Positions 23,103 through 35,193 are shown, numbered from the stretch's first letter. The stretch: 64,000 bases of DNA from Acanthococcus lagerstroemiae (GCA_031841125.1 CM063113.1:22279312-22343311); one strand, 5' to 3'. The notes: generated by a model from the sequence alone, not told the origin. Numbers and translations are program-made.

Positions 23103-25627
23103 GAGCTATTCGAACTCTGTTGTTGTAGATTCTCTGTTTGACCTAGAGTCTAAAATCTGAGAAAGTTGAACATTTTATTAAAATCTAAAAGTTGAAAAGT
23201 AAAGGGCTTATCTTCCAATGTCCCAAACTGAATCGGATAGCAAATGTTCTATTGTTTAATTTACAGTCTTTGGTCCTGGTGAATATTTAAGCCGTACATC
23301 CGAGATTCCAAAATTCTGCTACAGGTGTCAAAAACTTCACCTTTTGGTTGCTGATAAGAGTAGTCAATACTAGCACTGTTGATCGTTATTCATTGAGCCA
23401 AAAGCCAGCCAGGCAAATTCTACAAGTCGGCTTCCAGTCCATAAGTCAGCCATAAGCTAGGTTTTATGACTTAAACTTATCAATTCAGCTAATGCCACAA
23501 GTCAAATAAACGTAAAAATAATTTGTAAATAAATTGATAAAACATTTACTGTTTTGAACTGGTCTTATCAGTTATCAAAATAGTGGGAAATTGCAAACTT
23601 TGTAACTTTGAATTCAACTTATGTGCCAAGATTAAGCCATATGCCTGACAGCATCAAGCCATATTTGCAGCCAGAAAATTAACTTCAAGCTGTAAGCTAG
23701 GTCAGCCATCCCTCCGGCCAGCGATACTCGAAAAGGTAGTTTCTGTGGCCGGTGGCGCGGTTTCTCAGAAAATGCGTGCATTGCCATTGGTCCCACCAAT
23801 TACGTCAACCAATAGCTTAAAAGCTATCAGCTGACCTTAAGCCAGTGACCACTGAGTTAGCACCCCTGGGTGGAATGAGTAAATTAACTATGAAAATAGT
23901 ACAGCATTCTCTGTAACGTCGCAGCAGAGATTTTTCTTTCGAAGAAAAAATTGCACACCACAGGAACGGTGTTACCTTCGGGTCAAGTTTTCTACACACA
24001 TACACCTATATGCGTTCGGTTGACTACGTAAAGATTTACGGTCACCAAATGAGGTAGAACGAACGAATGCCAAAAGCCTGACGAGGCCGGAGACCGGAGA
24101 CATGTTTTCGCGAGGGAATTAGTTATGGAATGAATTGTATCGAACGCGCGCACCTGATTTCGAGGATCACGAATGGCTTCAACGGCCGCTATTCGGCCAG
24201 AAAGAGAGCGAAAAAAGAGGAAAGAGTGAGGGGTAAATATAGGAAAAAGACAGCTTTTGGACGAAATATAATCGTGTAATCCATTCATTCGAAACAAACA
24301 TGTTATATATTGTTTTCCGACTGCGGGTATACCTTATACTGAGGATAAGTCGAAGCATTTCTGAGGATAATATTTTGAAATTCGATATTCCCTGAAGACA
24401 CAATTAGTTTTGGGAATTCTGACACCGCTACGATGGCTGACGGTTACATGGGTTGAATGAATATCAATTTCAGCGGTACGTCACAAAGTCGTACAGGCGA
24501 AACTCGAAATCCGAAGAATGTGTTCATTCTCTATGTCACTCTTTGTATGTAAGTTATACTGCTAACTAACGGGAAGTGGCAATTTTTACTTTTAAAAAGA
24601 CTGTATTCAGTCAGATTTGCCAACCCTTCCGAACCATTTCGGAATACGATAATCTCCGGAATTTTTGAAAGACGATAACTAGGCTTTAAGACCTGGTTGA
24701 CCAAAATACCGAAAATAACGAGCTCATTTTTTGAACATAATACAAAAATAATTCATGAGACGCCTACAGCTCCAAAACAAATACTGACCTTCACCAATAC
24801 CGATTCAGCCTCCAATAATGGCGCCGAACCCTACTCTGTGGCTTATTGGTAGCCTTACTCCTCGGATCGTCCATACCGCTGTTCCCACTGAAATGTCTGT
24901 AGAACTTCTATTTTCAAACTTCCACTACAGAATTTTCCCTTCCTTCTCCAACAAGTTAGGTTACAAGAAACTCATTTTTAAACTTGTTCAGATAAAACAA
25001 CACTCTTCGCCAAGACACATCGGCTGGTGCACTAAAGATGACAAAGCGTCCAAGAATGAGCTAAGATCGAAAATGAGGGTTGTAGAGTCGCTGAATTTTT
25101 TATGAAGTTATTTAGACTGTAACCTCAACTAGTAAGGGTCCACACAGGACAGGGATGAAGAAATTTCAAAAAATTATTCAACAATAATGGCGAAGACACT
25201 GATTCCAAAACGTGTTTGTACAAAAATGTACTTTTCGAGATACTAGCGCGGTATTGTGCTACAGGTGGTCCCTAACAACTTCCCTGAGCACGAAGTTGAA
25301 ACTCTTATCAGTTTCATACGTTCTGTGGAAGCGAAAAATGTACTTGAAAATCTTGTAGTTCCAAAGTGTGTTTTGTCCAATAAAAACAATAACCGGTCAA
25401 TCAAGATAACGGATGAATGATTACGTCTTGATTAGATTTAGTGCATAGTGTATCGAATCGAGATATTGAAGGTGACGAAAACTTGTGAAAATGGTTCGAT
25501 TAACTATCATTCTTTCATTCATCATTTGGCTGCAAGTCTGTTGTCTGTTTTCGTTGATAACACGAAAAATCACAGCTTAGAAAGCCTAATGAAGTAATGT
25601 TTGTAGTTGTTAGTTGGTGTGTCAGCC
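23103..25627. other. no gene recognised
   Basis: 23400-23720 has repeated CATAAGTC/AGCCATA words in both orientations and may be an eroded foldback element. Three CCAAT/ATTGG boxes cluster at 23775-23815. A 95-residue frame from ATG at 24818 has no recognised motif. Confidence 0.3.
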
Positions 25628-25869
25628 GGAACGTACCGATGGGGGGGGGGGAAGGGGAGGCCCCCTCTGTAGGAAATTTTTTACTCAGTAGTTGGGAAAA
25701 TTTACCATTTCAGTCAGCCGAAGTTGGGAAATTTCGGTAGAGTTGGGAAAATTCAACAAGTGTTGTTGTTGTTGTTTTTTGCTTTGATAGATGGGAATTT
25801 TGAGTTGAATCAGTTGGGACCTTCACACTTCCCCACCCCCCTCCCAGGAAAACCTCTTCGGTATGTCCC
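25628..25869. mobile_element. small MITE with GGRACRTACCGA termini
   Basis: Left end GGAACGTACCGA (25628-25639) and right end TCGGTATGTCCC (25858-25869) are imperfect inverted copies. The interior has five GTTGGGAAA-type repeats and a subterminal G-run (left) and C-run (right) that can pair. No clear TSD. Confidence 0.55.
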
Positions 25870-26327
25870 TGTGTGTAAGTCTAGTGCTAGATTCGAAAAA
25901 TAAATGATTTACTCAAACTCGTGTTCCAAAAATTTCCTGCCGTCTCCAGCAATCTTAGGCATTCTTATAACACAATCCCGGGTAACTCTGAAGTTGTAAG
26001 TTGGTAACGCTGCTTCTACCGATGTACATATAAGCGCACTTGCACGTACCAGTCCAGTCCCTTCTTGCCCAGAGCACTTCCCGCATCACTCCGATGACCC
26101 TCCCTCTCACGTTACATTCCCCAACTGATAAGTATCAACGTCACCTCATTCTCCTCGTTCGACAAACCAAGCCTAGTCAGTGGGTTTCTCGAAGTCGAAC
26201 AGCAATATACCCACAGTCTCCTTCCTGTAACCCGAAAGTCTAGCCATCGCATTCAGCACAAGTAAATACCCCAATAGAAAGTGCTCGTTCAACCATCTAA
26301 CACCGGCCCCTACCCTTCTGTGTTCAC
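25870..26327. other. no gene recognised
   Basis: Flank of the hAT element. A pyrimidine-rich frame (26040-26243) continues in style beyond the insertion at 29707-29830, so the hAT may have split an older sequence; no family is recognisable. Confidence 0.3.
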
Positions 26328-26748
26328 AACTACACCAGTGTTGCCAGATGTACGGTAATAGTCGTATTTGTACGGTTTTGAACTTCTGGAAATCATGTAC
26401 GGTTGTGCAAGGTATCGTACGTCTGAAATGTACGGTAATGGCTCAATGAGGTTTTTTTTTTTTTTTTTTAAGTTGCAATTCATAAGACTTTAATTTGATA
26501 AACCAGAAGACGGCATACCAAGTTACCAACTCACCAAGTATCCCGTTCCCTACTTTGAGAAATCTTGGAGCCATGTGAGCGCAGTTGCGCAGTGTTGGTA
26601 ACATTGTGTCAACAAGGTATCCTGATAAGCTGATATTAGAACATCGCGGGAAACCAGAAAGTCGAAGTGAAGATGTCATGACCACATGCACATGGAGCAT
26701 CTGTTCGCTGTTCTCTGTTCGTCAGTTTGATAATGCGCAGAAAATAAA

Positions 26749-29139
26749 ATGCCTGTAAGTATATAGACACTCAAATTTACCGAATTATCCTATATTTCGT
26801 TTTCTCAATGTTTGTGTATTTATGCGTATGTTGAATAGCCTCATCGAAAACAGAAATATCGCCCTGCATGGGAGAAGGAGGGTGTGTACAAAGGATGGCT
26901 TCAAGCTTGTACCACATCAGAATTCAAAGCTCACTGCAAAGTCTGTAATGAAGATCTGCTCTGTGAAACAACGGTTATGAAACGTCATGCTTCCTCTGAG
27001 AAACATCGTACAAAGGTCGCAATAATTCGACAAAACAAGACGCTGCAAAATGTTGTGAAACCAATCTTCACACCTTTGGATCACCAAGTTCAGACAGCTG
27101 AAATTACGCTCAGTGCATTCTTTGGTGAACACGATCTTTCGTTTAGAGTCATTGATGATTTGGTTCCCCTTTTACAAACAATATTACCGGATTCGAAAAT
27201 CTTGGCTAATGTTCATCTCGGCCGAACAAAATTAACCAGAATAATCGAAAATGTAATCGGAAGTTCCGAAAAGAATGATACGGCTAAACAACTTCGTCAG
27301 TATCCGTTTAGCATTCTATGTGACGAGTCTACAGATTGTTCCACTTCGAAAGTTATTGCCATATTGGTTCGTTTTTTCAACTGTAGTTCAAAACTATTGG
27401 AAGTACGTTTGTGGGCCCTGGTCGAAGTTCACGTTCCTCAGCCAGATAAAGAGAGTGAAAGTGAAGAACTTGTTGGTAATGATGTGGATGATTCAGCCTG
27501 TCCAATGCTTCGTGTTCGTTCCACAAATGGGGAAGACCTATTCAATATTATTAGGGATTCATTCAGAGAATTCAACATTCCTGAAAAAAACATCATTGGT
27601 TTTGCATCAGATGGTGCCAATGTCATGCTAGGCGCGAATAATTCAGTAGGGAGTCGCTTTGTCGAACATTTTCCAGGTATTAATTTATCTTGAAAGAGAG
27701 AATTAAAATTATAAAACAAATATTTTCATTTAATTTTATCAAGTACTGTATCTTTCAGGAATACATATTATGAAATGTTTATGTCATTCGCTACACTTAT
27801 GTGCCAGCAAAGCTTGTGAGACATTGCCGCGTCATTGCGAACAGCTCGCCAGGAACATATATTCGTACTTCAGTCAAAGCGCTAAACGAAAAGCAGAATT
27901 TCAGCAATTTCAGGTAATATTCTTCATGGTAAAAAATGAAAATATTTATTTTGTAGATTCTAATTTGCACTATATATATCGTGAACTTTTTTTTTTAGAA
28001 ATTTCTTGAAGTTCCTATTCATAAAATTCTACATCCAAGCCAAACCCGCTGGTTATCGCTGAATGCTGTTGTTGATCGAATATTGGAGCAGTGGGAAGCT
28101 TTGGAGGTAATAAAATTCTTATAGCTCCGTTATTATCTGTGCTGTACCATGCATTCACGAAAATTTCAAATCTTCGCAGGCATATTTCCAGGCTAAAAGG
28201 GAGACGGAGCCACTCGTCATTGTACAGGATATTGTTAAGGCTCTACGCGACCCATTAATTCGGCTTCTATTTTTATTTTTGAAATGGATTTTACAGAAAT
28301 TTACCGATCTCAATAAGTACTTTCAAAGTTCACACGTTGTGATTGTCGACGTCCACGAACGTATGACCCTAATTTTTAAGGACATATTAATGGCATATCT
28401 TGATTCTCGGTATGTTAACCAAAGTGATTTAAAAACTGTTAATTTAAGTAATGAAGGAAAATACTTACGAGATGAAGAAATGTACGTTGGAGTTGGGGTT
28501 TTTAACGAGCTTAATAATCCTATTATACGTTCAAATAAGGACCTACTCAAAGATTTTTATATTTACGTTCGTCAGTTTTTGATCAAAAGTGCCACAGAAA
28601 TTCGTAATCGGTATGATTTTAGTGATCCAATATTAATATCAATTTCAATGTTTAGCCCTAAACGAAGTCGTTCTTTTGAAGTGCATAAAGAGTTTCCATC
28701 TCTAGTACCATTTTTAAAATTAGTTCCAAGAATCGCTGCTTTTTTTGAAAATCAATCTGATATACAATTATTGGATGATGAATGGCGACAGCTTCCCTCT
28801 CTCAAGATTGAATACAACTTGCCAACGACTACTGAAGACTTTTGGATAGCATTAATGGATCTTAAGAATAGTGCCGATGAGCATGTATTCAAGTTGCTGC
28901 CAAAATTTGTGCTGTGCGTACTTTCGTTGGGATATGCAAATGCAGACTGTGAACGTCTTTTTTCAAAAATGAATCTGATGAAAACAAGTGTACGAAATAG
29001 ATTAATTACTCCAACAGTTCAAGCTACCCTCATGACATCGGAACTTGTTAAGCGTAATAAAGGTGATTATTCGTTTGCAGGAAATAAAGACATGATTGCT
29101 CAAATGAAAGCTGATAATTTGTATCAAAAACGTATTTAA
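26749..29139 (+). CDS. hAT transposase, BED finger, five exons, intact
   Basis: Exons 26749-26754, 26854-27676, 27759-27913, 27999-28106 and 28180-29139 total 2052 nt, giving 683 residues. All four introns are GT-AG (GTAAGT/CAG, GTATTA/CAG, GTAATA/TAG, GTAATA/CAG) and phases agree. Exon 1 is only ATG CCT. Residues 30-53 form a CxxC...HxxxxxH finger (C30, C33, H47, H53). The RNase H-like core has CDESTD (D159) and GFASDGANVMLG (D255). A KCLCHSLHLC segment sits near 283-291, and the C-terminal dimerisation region has EDFW (W586) and ADCERLFSKMN (E622). D159, D255 and E622 are the expected catalytic triad by analogy with Hermes and Ac. The protein would act in the nucleus on the element's own ends. 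No stop or frameshift was found. Confidence 0.9.
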
Positions 29140-29146
29140 TTCATGT

Positions 29147-29370
29147 TCGTTCGTTCTTTCAATGGTGCTAATTAGTTTCTATGTGATGTGATGTGTACTA
29201 GTCTCTAGTTAGTAACTGTTGTTCATTATTATTATTATTATTATTGTTTCTCTTTTTATGTTCGTTCATTTTTTGGAATGGTGCTAATTAGTTTCTATGT
29301 GATGTGTACTAGTCTCTAGTTAGTAAATGTTGCTCATTATTATTATAATTATCATTAATTATTATTGTCA
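29147..29370. repeat. tandem duplication in hAT 3' UTR
   Basis: A unit of about 115 bp starting TTCGTTC and containing GGTGCTAATTAGTTTCTATG and a (ATT)n stretch occurs twice in tandem behind the transposase stop codon. Confidence 0.7.
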
Positions 29371-29706
29371 ATTGTTCAATGCTAGATGAAACCAAAAGAA
29401 CAACACTAATATTTACCAATAAAATCAGTCATTTAGAAGTACATTAAAATTTCTGTCTCAAAATGAGTTGGTATTATTTATTCCTTGAAATATTAGCAAG
29501 AAATTGGTCTCCTAAGAAATGAAGACAAAAAAAATCGGAAAATTAATAATAGGGGCTTTTAATATTCTAAAAATGTTATTTTTTATTGGTAGTCCCGATT
29601 GTGTTCACCCGCGGGTTCGTGTACGGTAATGGACTTCAAAATATGGTAATTTTCGGATTCATGTACGACTAAACTGTTATCAGAATCTGGCAACACTGAA
29701 CTACAC

Positions 29707-30838
29707 TGTAAATCAATTAGCTCATCCTCAGATTCAGCGACAGCAGCTTTCTAACTACTCGAGACATCATGCATTACAGGACTTTCGCTTTCCGGCAAAC
29801 GAAGACCTAATCCTTCGCAGGCTTACTTTACTAACTTGATAACTATGAAATCAAAAAATCATGCTCTGTATCAGAAGGGAATACCAGGCAGGATACCTCT
29901 ACCGCCTGCAGTAGAAAATAACGCAGGGTTTCTGCGTTTGTTCACGATAGGGGTCACTGAAACATTTGATTACCATACGGGAGAATATTTACGCAGTGAA
30001 TTGAATATACATTATGGACTTCGGGCATACAATTTGAGATCATCATTTACTTGTAAATTGATGGTAAATCCCCAGTCGAGCCTTATTTAAATTTCAAAAA
30101 TTTGAAAATGAATTCAACACCAACACCCCGCTGAAAAGGTTGGCTATCAACACCGGCTCCGCTTTGACAGTTTCAAAATTCTACTCGCCAATACCAGATT
30201 AAAATTTCTGAATCGGTCTCCAAACCTTCTAAATTTTCATCGAATCCTCGACATTTCCTAGTTATTCTCTAATCCCGAAAGGAAATCGTCTCGCACAGTG
30301 GTAATAGCTAATCATGCTAAATATTATGTCACACAAACACATACTCGTAATATGTAAAATTATTGTATCAGCTCGCCAGAGGAATAATTTCAACTTTTGT
30401 AAAGCTATTCAGCCCACAATTAATTTGAAAATATGACAGCTTTTTACAACTCACGGACATACGTTTCTTCGGTGAACTCGAACATGAAAGACGACGCATT
30501 GAGTGACTCACCTGAAACAAAATACGGATGTAAGTAACAAATGGTATATTGGCTGGAAGTAATTCCAGTAAGCGCCGTGTACTCGGAAAATTTATTGATT
30601 TATTTCGACGCTACGCGGATATTCAATTACTACATTCTCAATTTGTGGAATAATAATTTCTTCAGCACTATGTTTCTTCTGACATTCACTAAAATTATTA
30701 CCGGCATTCGATGCGGGCTTTTACAGGAAAATTCTAGCGAGCTGAAATGATCCGAGAACACACTGAGTACATTTTTCACCACCTCGACGTAGCAGATTAC
30801 TTTTCCTTCAAATTTACTCAACGTAATTTCTCTTTTAT
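29707..30838. other. no gene recognised
   Basis: AT-rich. Open frames at 29836-30090 and 30541-30750 carry no motif. Ends at the left target duplication of the LINE at 30852. Confidence 0.4.
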
Positions 30839-31140
30839 AAATTCGTATCAGACTTTGGCCTTATGTGGCGGCCCATGTCTATGCCCCGTACATTAGCACC
30901 GGCAGTGTACATGATTCTCATATTTTCTTTTTCATTGCCGAAGGCGTTTTATTTTTGTAGATATTTTTTAAGGACCACAAACTTTTCCATGCCTGTGATC
31001 TTTTTGAAATTTTCTTTTTAGGTTTATCTTTAAATGAAATCATCTGATCTAAATATATCGTGCTACCTTATGTTTTAATTTGATTGTTACCGATAACTAC
31101 ATATTTTGCTAGATTTATTGTTTGATAATAACATTGCTTT

Positions 31141-31943
31141 GGCCAGGTGCACATTCAAGTTTAAGCTTCTTCGCTGTCCATCCACCTATTAGAGACTTTC
31201 CTCTAATGAACTGCGTACTAACTCTATCGATCAATCTTAAACCTAGAAGCGACCTCACCATCCTATTGTGAGAGGCTCTCAACTTATTAACTTGGGTTTT
31301 GGTAAGGGCCCAGATCTGGGCCCCGTAAGTCGGAGACGGCTCAACACACTGTCTGAACACACCCTGGCTTTGGAGCCAATATTCAATTTGCTCTTGAAAA
31401 TGTGTTTAAGAGACCAGAAGTTCCTTCAGGCATTAAATATACGAGCTTTTAGTTCTTTATCTCGTCTGTTTTCAAATGATAAGATTTGGCTTGGATATTT
31501 ATATTCTGATACTTCTTCGATTTTGTGATTATCAACCTAAAAATTTTGACGCTTCAACCTTAGACATGTGTTTCGATTTTGAGAAATTAATTGACAAAGC
31601 AACTAATTTGCTCGCCGCACTCAGCTCGTCGGCCAAGGCGGAAATAAATTGAATGAAATTGTGAAATCTTGGTATCCTAGTGATCGTGATACGGGGAAGG
31701 GAAGACCACCTATAAGGTGGAGGGACGAAATTGTTTGGAGATTCTGGATTTAATGGCAGAGAACTGCTAAGAACAAAGGGACTTGGAAAAAGGCGGTAGA
31801 GGGGCCTATACTGTGACTGGGTGGACCCGACGGCGTGACACCCCCCCCCCACCATCAGAGCCGTCCGCTTTTGGTAAAGTTCTTTTGTAGTTAAAAATAC
31901 ACTATAATATGTTCTTTTCTACCGGGGTAAGGCAACAAATAAA
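31141..31943 (+). mobile_element. second RTE-like LINE, twin-primed, nested in the first
   Basis: 31141 to about 31640 encodes RT thumb on the minus strand (LADELSAASKLVALSINFSK, then YGAQIWALTK and MVRSLLGLRLIDRV). About 31641-31943 encodes the C-terminus on the plus strand (WYPSDRDTGKGRPPIRWRDE, then TAKNKGTWKKAVE) and a 3' UTR matching the LINE at 17090. The pieces join in protein order, so this is also a 5'-inverted insertion. AATAACAYTGYTTT flanks it (31127-31140 and 31944-31957; 12 of 14 identical). Removing it rejoins the outer LINE between SKT and VLLSNN. Confidence 0.82.
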
Positions 31944-33768
31944 AATAACACTGTTTTACTGGTATTTATAGTAAAACCAACTTTGTTACATTCTTCTGCT
32001 AATTCGTTTGCCGTGAATTGCATTTCCTTTCCATCCCGAGAAATTCAAGCCACATCGTCCGCGAATCTCAAGTTGTTAAGCCTTCCCCTCATTCATCAGT
32101 ATACCCTTTTGTTCCCAGTTTAAATTTTGAAATATATCTTCCAATCGACAATTAAATAAGTTAGGAGAGAGGGGGTCCCCTTGTTTCACTCCTCTTTCAA
32201 TTTTAAAATGTTTGCCTTTGTCCACACGAATTTTTCCGCTGTTGTTCTTTTACATTTCTTTCATCATTTTCATCATTTTCCCGGGGATACCCTTAAGGCT
32301 CTCCAAAGTGCGGATAACTAAATGGAATCGAAGGCTTTTGGAAATCAATGAATAATAAATACAACGGTTGGTAATATTCTTTCGTTTTCTCTATTAAATG
32401 ACTGATTATAAATAACTGACCGATGGTGGAATAATTTTTGCGGAAACCTGCTTCTTCAGGTCGTTGGCATTGGCCTAATTGTGGGTAGATACGATTTTAT
32501 ATTAATTTTCCAAAATCTTTTCCCAAATTAAAACTTAAGCTTATAGGCCTGTGGTTGTTTATTATAATTTTCTCCGTTTTTGAAAAGCAGTACTATTTCT
32601 GAAGAGCTCCATTGGAATGGGATCGTTTCTTCTTTTAAAATATTATTAAATTTTTTCTGTTACACTTGGGTTAATTCATCCGCAAACAGCGTCAACTCGT
32701 AATTGCTTATATTGTTCGGGACTTTGCTTCACCAGATTTCAACTTTCCCAGAACGGACAGGATCTCGCTTTCCATGAAAGGGGGAACCTCCTTCTAGTTA
32801 TTCAGTCTTATAGTAACCTGCGCCGTTTGTTCGTTTTGATTTTTACTGTGTAACTTACTATAGAAGTCTGTCACCACTTGAACGATTTTATTCTTGTCGT
32901 AGACAAATCTGTCTTCGTTACTTCTAATTTTTGGAGCAATAATTTGATCCTGAGAAATTTCACGTTTTGCTTTTTTCACTGATCCTGTCCCAATCATCTA
33001 TTCGTATCGTAAGTATAAATATCATTTTTAATTGCTTTTCTGACAGTTTTCCTTAGTTCAATTAATTCAATTTTCTCTTTTAAATTTTCGTGAATTTTAT
33101 TTGCCAATTTGTTCCTCCTTTCACAAAGTATTCTAGTTTTTTCACAAATTTTGGTTTTGGTGGAGTTCAAAGTTATGATTTCACTAAATTTCCCCGTAAC
33201 TGCTTTAATTACAACATTCTCAATTTTATCGTAACTTTCCTAAACAACAAAGGATTGCTCCCGGTTAATTTTCTGGAGTTCATTTACCTAGTGCTTTTTT
33301 GCTTCCGATATTTTCCAAGTGGGAATCATTCTTTTCCTTAACCTTTCTGTTCTGTTATGATTTTTGGTTTTTGTTCCTTTTTCCATTACACTTTTCATTG
33401 TTAAAAGTCTGAAGTCCAAAGGGAATTCAAACTGATCACATCTAACGACATCCGACACTATTCTTAAATCAACTGCTATAAAAAGTAATCAGTTTCGTTC
33501 CTTTTAGTCCCATTTGGTGCCAGCCGTGTCCACTTTTTGTTTTTCCTCTTTAAAAAAATGTATTAGGAATTTTCAATGAATTATTTTCGGTAAAATTCAA
33601 TAACATGCTCTCTACATTTTTGTTTAAAGTTTCTCCCGAGCAGAATTTACCAATACTATTAAGACAGTCTGGTTCAGGTTGAGTTCCTAACTTGGCATTG
33701 GAATCCCCCATTAATATATTATAGTATTCTCTTTCTTCGTCATAAGTTTTTTGTAATAATTGATAGTA

Positions 33769-34380
33769 CTAAGGGGCTTCACCCTCTGGCCGCTTCGCGG
33801 CCCAACCTCCGCCATCACTCACATTGCTCGTGCCGGCCTCCATTACAATCACTTTCCCCCACTATGCTCCTCCTCGCCCACCGCGAACGTCCTTCCTCGC
33901 CGTGGCCGTTTTCCCTCTCCATGAGCTCCTAACTCCACCGGGAAGCCCCCACCCCCGTATGGGTACCTCTGGCGAAACGTGATATTAAGATATAGGGGAG
34001 GCCACCAGGAATTAATCCTCACGGAGAGGAAGGAGGTGGTGGCTTTTACTGTTTAGTGTCTAGAGAGCCCTCCCCCACCAGAACTCCTCATCCTTCACTG
34101 TGACCTTCCTCCCCCAAGCATCCTCCTTCGCCATGAACTCCCTCCCACGGGTGGGCTACCGCTGGAGAAATGAGCAATTAAGGAGCAGAGAAGGCAACCC
34201 GCAGTGGGTTTTATCCCGGACGCGGTAGCGGTGGCGAATTTTACTAAGCTCCCTCCTCCACCATGAACCTCCTTCCAAGGGTAGGCTACCTCTATAGAAA
34301 TGAACGATCAAGAGGCAAGGTAGGCAACCCGCAGTGGTTTTTTTTCTCCCGGAGGAGACGGCGGATTTTATTTTTTCAGT
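33769..34380. mobile_element. GC-rich 612-bp insert in the outer LINE
   Basis: It splits the endonuclease reading frame between an EIEKFSY segment and YQLLQKTYDEEREYYN. GTA lies at both borders (33766-33768 and 34381-34383) and may be a 3-bp TSD. The insert is much richer in GC than the LINE. Inside, a unit containing GGGTRGGCTACC and GGCAACCCGCAGTGG occurs at 34149 and 34279 (130 bp apart) and more weakly near 33961. Near its left end is a GGCCGC-TTC-GCGGCC hairpin (33788-33802). It lacks terminal inverted repeats, so its class is unknown; a Helitron-like origin is possible but the termini do not fit cleanly. Confidence 0.6.
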
Positions 34381-34486
34381 GTAAGAAAATTTTTCGATTT
34401 CTTTTGTGTCTGCTTTGAGTGTAGGTGCATATACTTGCATGATCAAAAGTTTAATGTTTTTTCCTACGTTAATTTTCAGTAGACTC

Positions 34487-34644
34487 AGGGCGGTATGCAA
34501 GAAATTTCCTTAAGGTCGAAATGTGGAAAGGAATTTTTTAAGGTACATGTGAGCCAATTACATCCTAGAATTTTCTCCTTAAGGTACCTCGGGAGGTACC
34601 TTAAGGTAAAAAATAGATTAAGGAAATTTCTTGCATACCGCCCT
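34487..34644. mobile_element. MITE with AGGGCGGTATGCAAG termini, Harbinger-like
   Basis: AGGGCGGTATGCAAGAAAT at the left is matched by its complement at the right (arms about 28 bp to TTCCTTAA). The interior holds a CCTTAAGGTACC palindrome. It interrupts the outer LINE between ISERL and LSLLKINV. A TCA/TGA 3-bp repeat at the borders fits a Harbinger-type 3-bp TSD if the termini start GGGCGG; this is ambiguous by one or two bases. Confidence 0.7.
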
Positions 34645-34756
34645 CAATCTCTCTGAGATTCCCTTGATTTCCGTGATTTCGTCTACGAACTTCCGATTAA
34701 TATACACGCCAGTTCCTCCGAAGCCTTTAGTATGACCATAGTAAAGGAAATAGAGC

Positions 34757-35193
34757 CAAAGTCCGAAGCAAGCCGGGACCCAGATTGCAATGGAGAGCTA
34801 TAATCGGAGTAAAAAGGAAGAACAGACTAACCAATAAATGTGTAAGGGATAAAATGAAAAGTTCAAAAGTCAAGGACTGTAGATTTGTTAAGAAAAATTG
34901 AAATTTGATTACGCGGGCAACGTTGCTCGAGGGGGGATGGACAGACAGGAAAGAAAAATTTTCGAATGAATACCCAGGAAAGCAAAAAGAAATGCAGGAA
35001 GACCTACTACCCGATGGGTTGATGATTCAGGTAACATGCCGGTGTTGCCCGGGAAAGAGACACCAGGGAAAGGGACCGCTTGAAAAGAATGGGGAAGGCC
35101 TATGCCCGGCAATGGGCGCATTAACTAATCAAACCTTTATCTTGATACTAATTTTAAGGTGTATGAATGGGCTACTAAATAAATAATTTTTAA
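34757..35193 (+). pseudogene. outer LINE, sense 3' piece: RT C-terminal domain
   Basis: From 34790 the frame gives RAIIGVKRKNRLTNKCVRDK followed by SSKVKD, the connection region after an RTE-type RT. A frameshifted stretch near 34920-35110 has W, GRP-like and RDRLKRMGKAYARQW words of the terminal zinc-ribbon-like region. It ends in an A/T-rich tail (AAATAAATAATTTT) directly before the right TSD. Confidence 0.8.

Larger units (their letters stand above)
26336..29698 (+). mobile_element. complete hAT transposon
   Basis: Length 3363 bp. The left terminus CAGTGTTGCCAGAT and the right terminus ATCTGGCAACACTG (29685-29698) are 13-14 bp inverted repeats. AACTACAC flanks both sides (26328-26335 and 29699-29706), a perfect 8-bp TSD. 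Subterminal TGTACGGTAAT-like words occur repeatedly inside both ends (for example 26354, 26432 and 29620), typical of transposase-binding repeats. The single gene inside is unbroken. Perfect TSD, matching ends and an open spliced gene suggest a recent and possibly still functional copy. Confidence 0.93.
30852..34757 (-). pseudogene. outer LINE, inverted 5' piece: endonuclease and RT
   Basis: Read 34757 to 30852. The endonuclease starts near 34750 with YYGHTKGFGGTGVYINRKF. It continues through KNIKLLIMQVYAPT (about 34450), the MGDSNAKLG motif near 33700 and an NTFF segment near 33560. The RT has LNNLRFADDVA around 32060-32085 and ANELAEECNKVGFTIN after it. The thumb near 30900-31010 has SQAWKSLWSLKNIYKN. 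Many stops and frameshifts occur, so it is dead. The endonuclease and RT motifs fit the RTE clade. Before the insertions it read through, since each interruption splits a contiguous motif. Confidence 0.82.
30852..35193 (+). mobile_element. RTE-like LINE with twin-primed 5' inversion, outer copy
   Basis: AAATTCGTATCAG flanks both sides as a perfect 13-bp TSD (30839-30851 and 35194-35206). Between them the LINE is in two opposing pieces. 30852 to about 34757 encodes endonuclease through RT thumb on the minus strand. About 34757-35193 encodes the C-terminal part and tail on the plus strand. The two inner ends share GCCAAAGT and are contiguous in the protein. This arrangement is the expected product of twin priming during reverse transcription. 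Three later elements sit inside it (31141-31943, 33769-34380, 34487-34644). Confidence 0.85.

Noticed and set aside
24818..25105. 95-codon frame starting at a true ATG
   Set aside because: No family motif and no splice or promoter context; length is within chance for the window.
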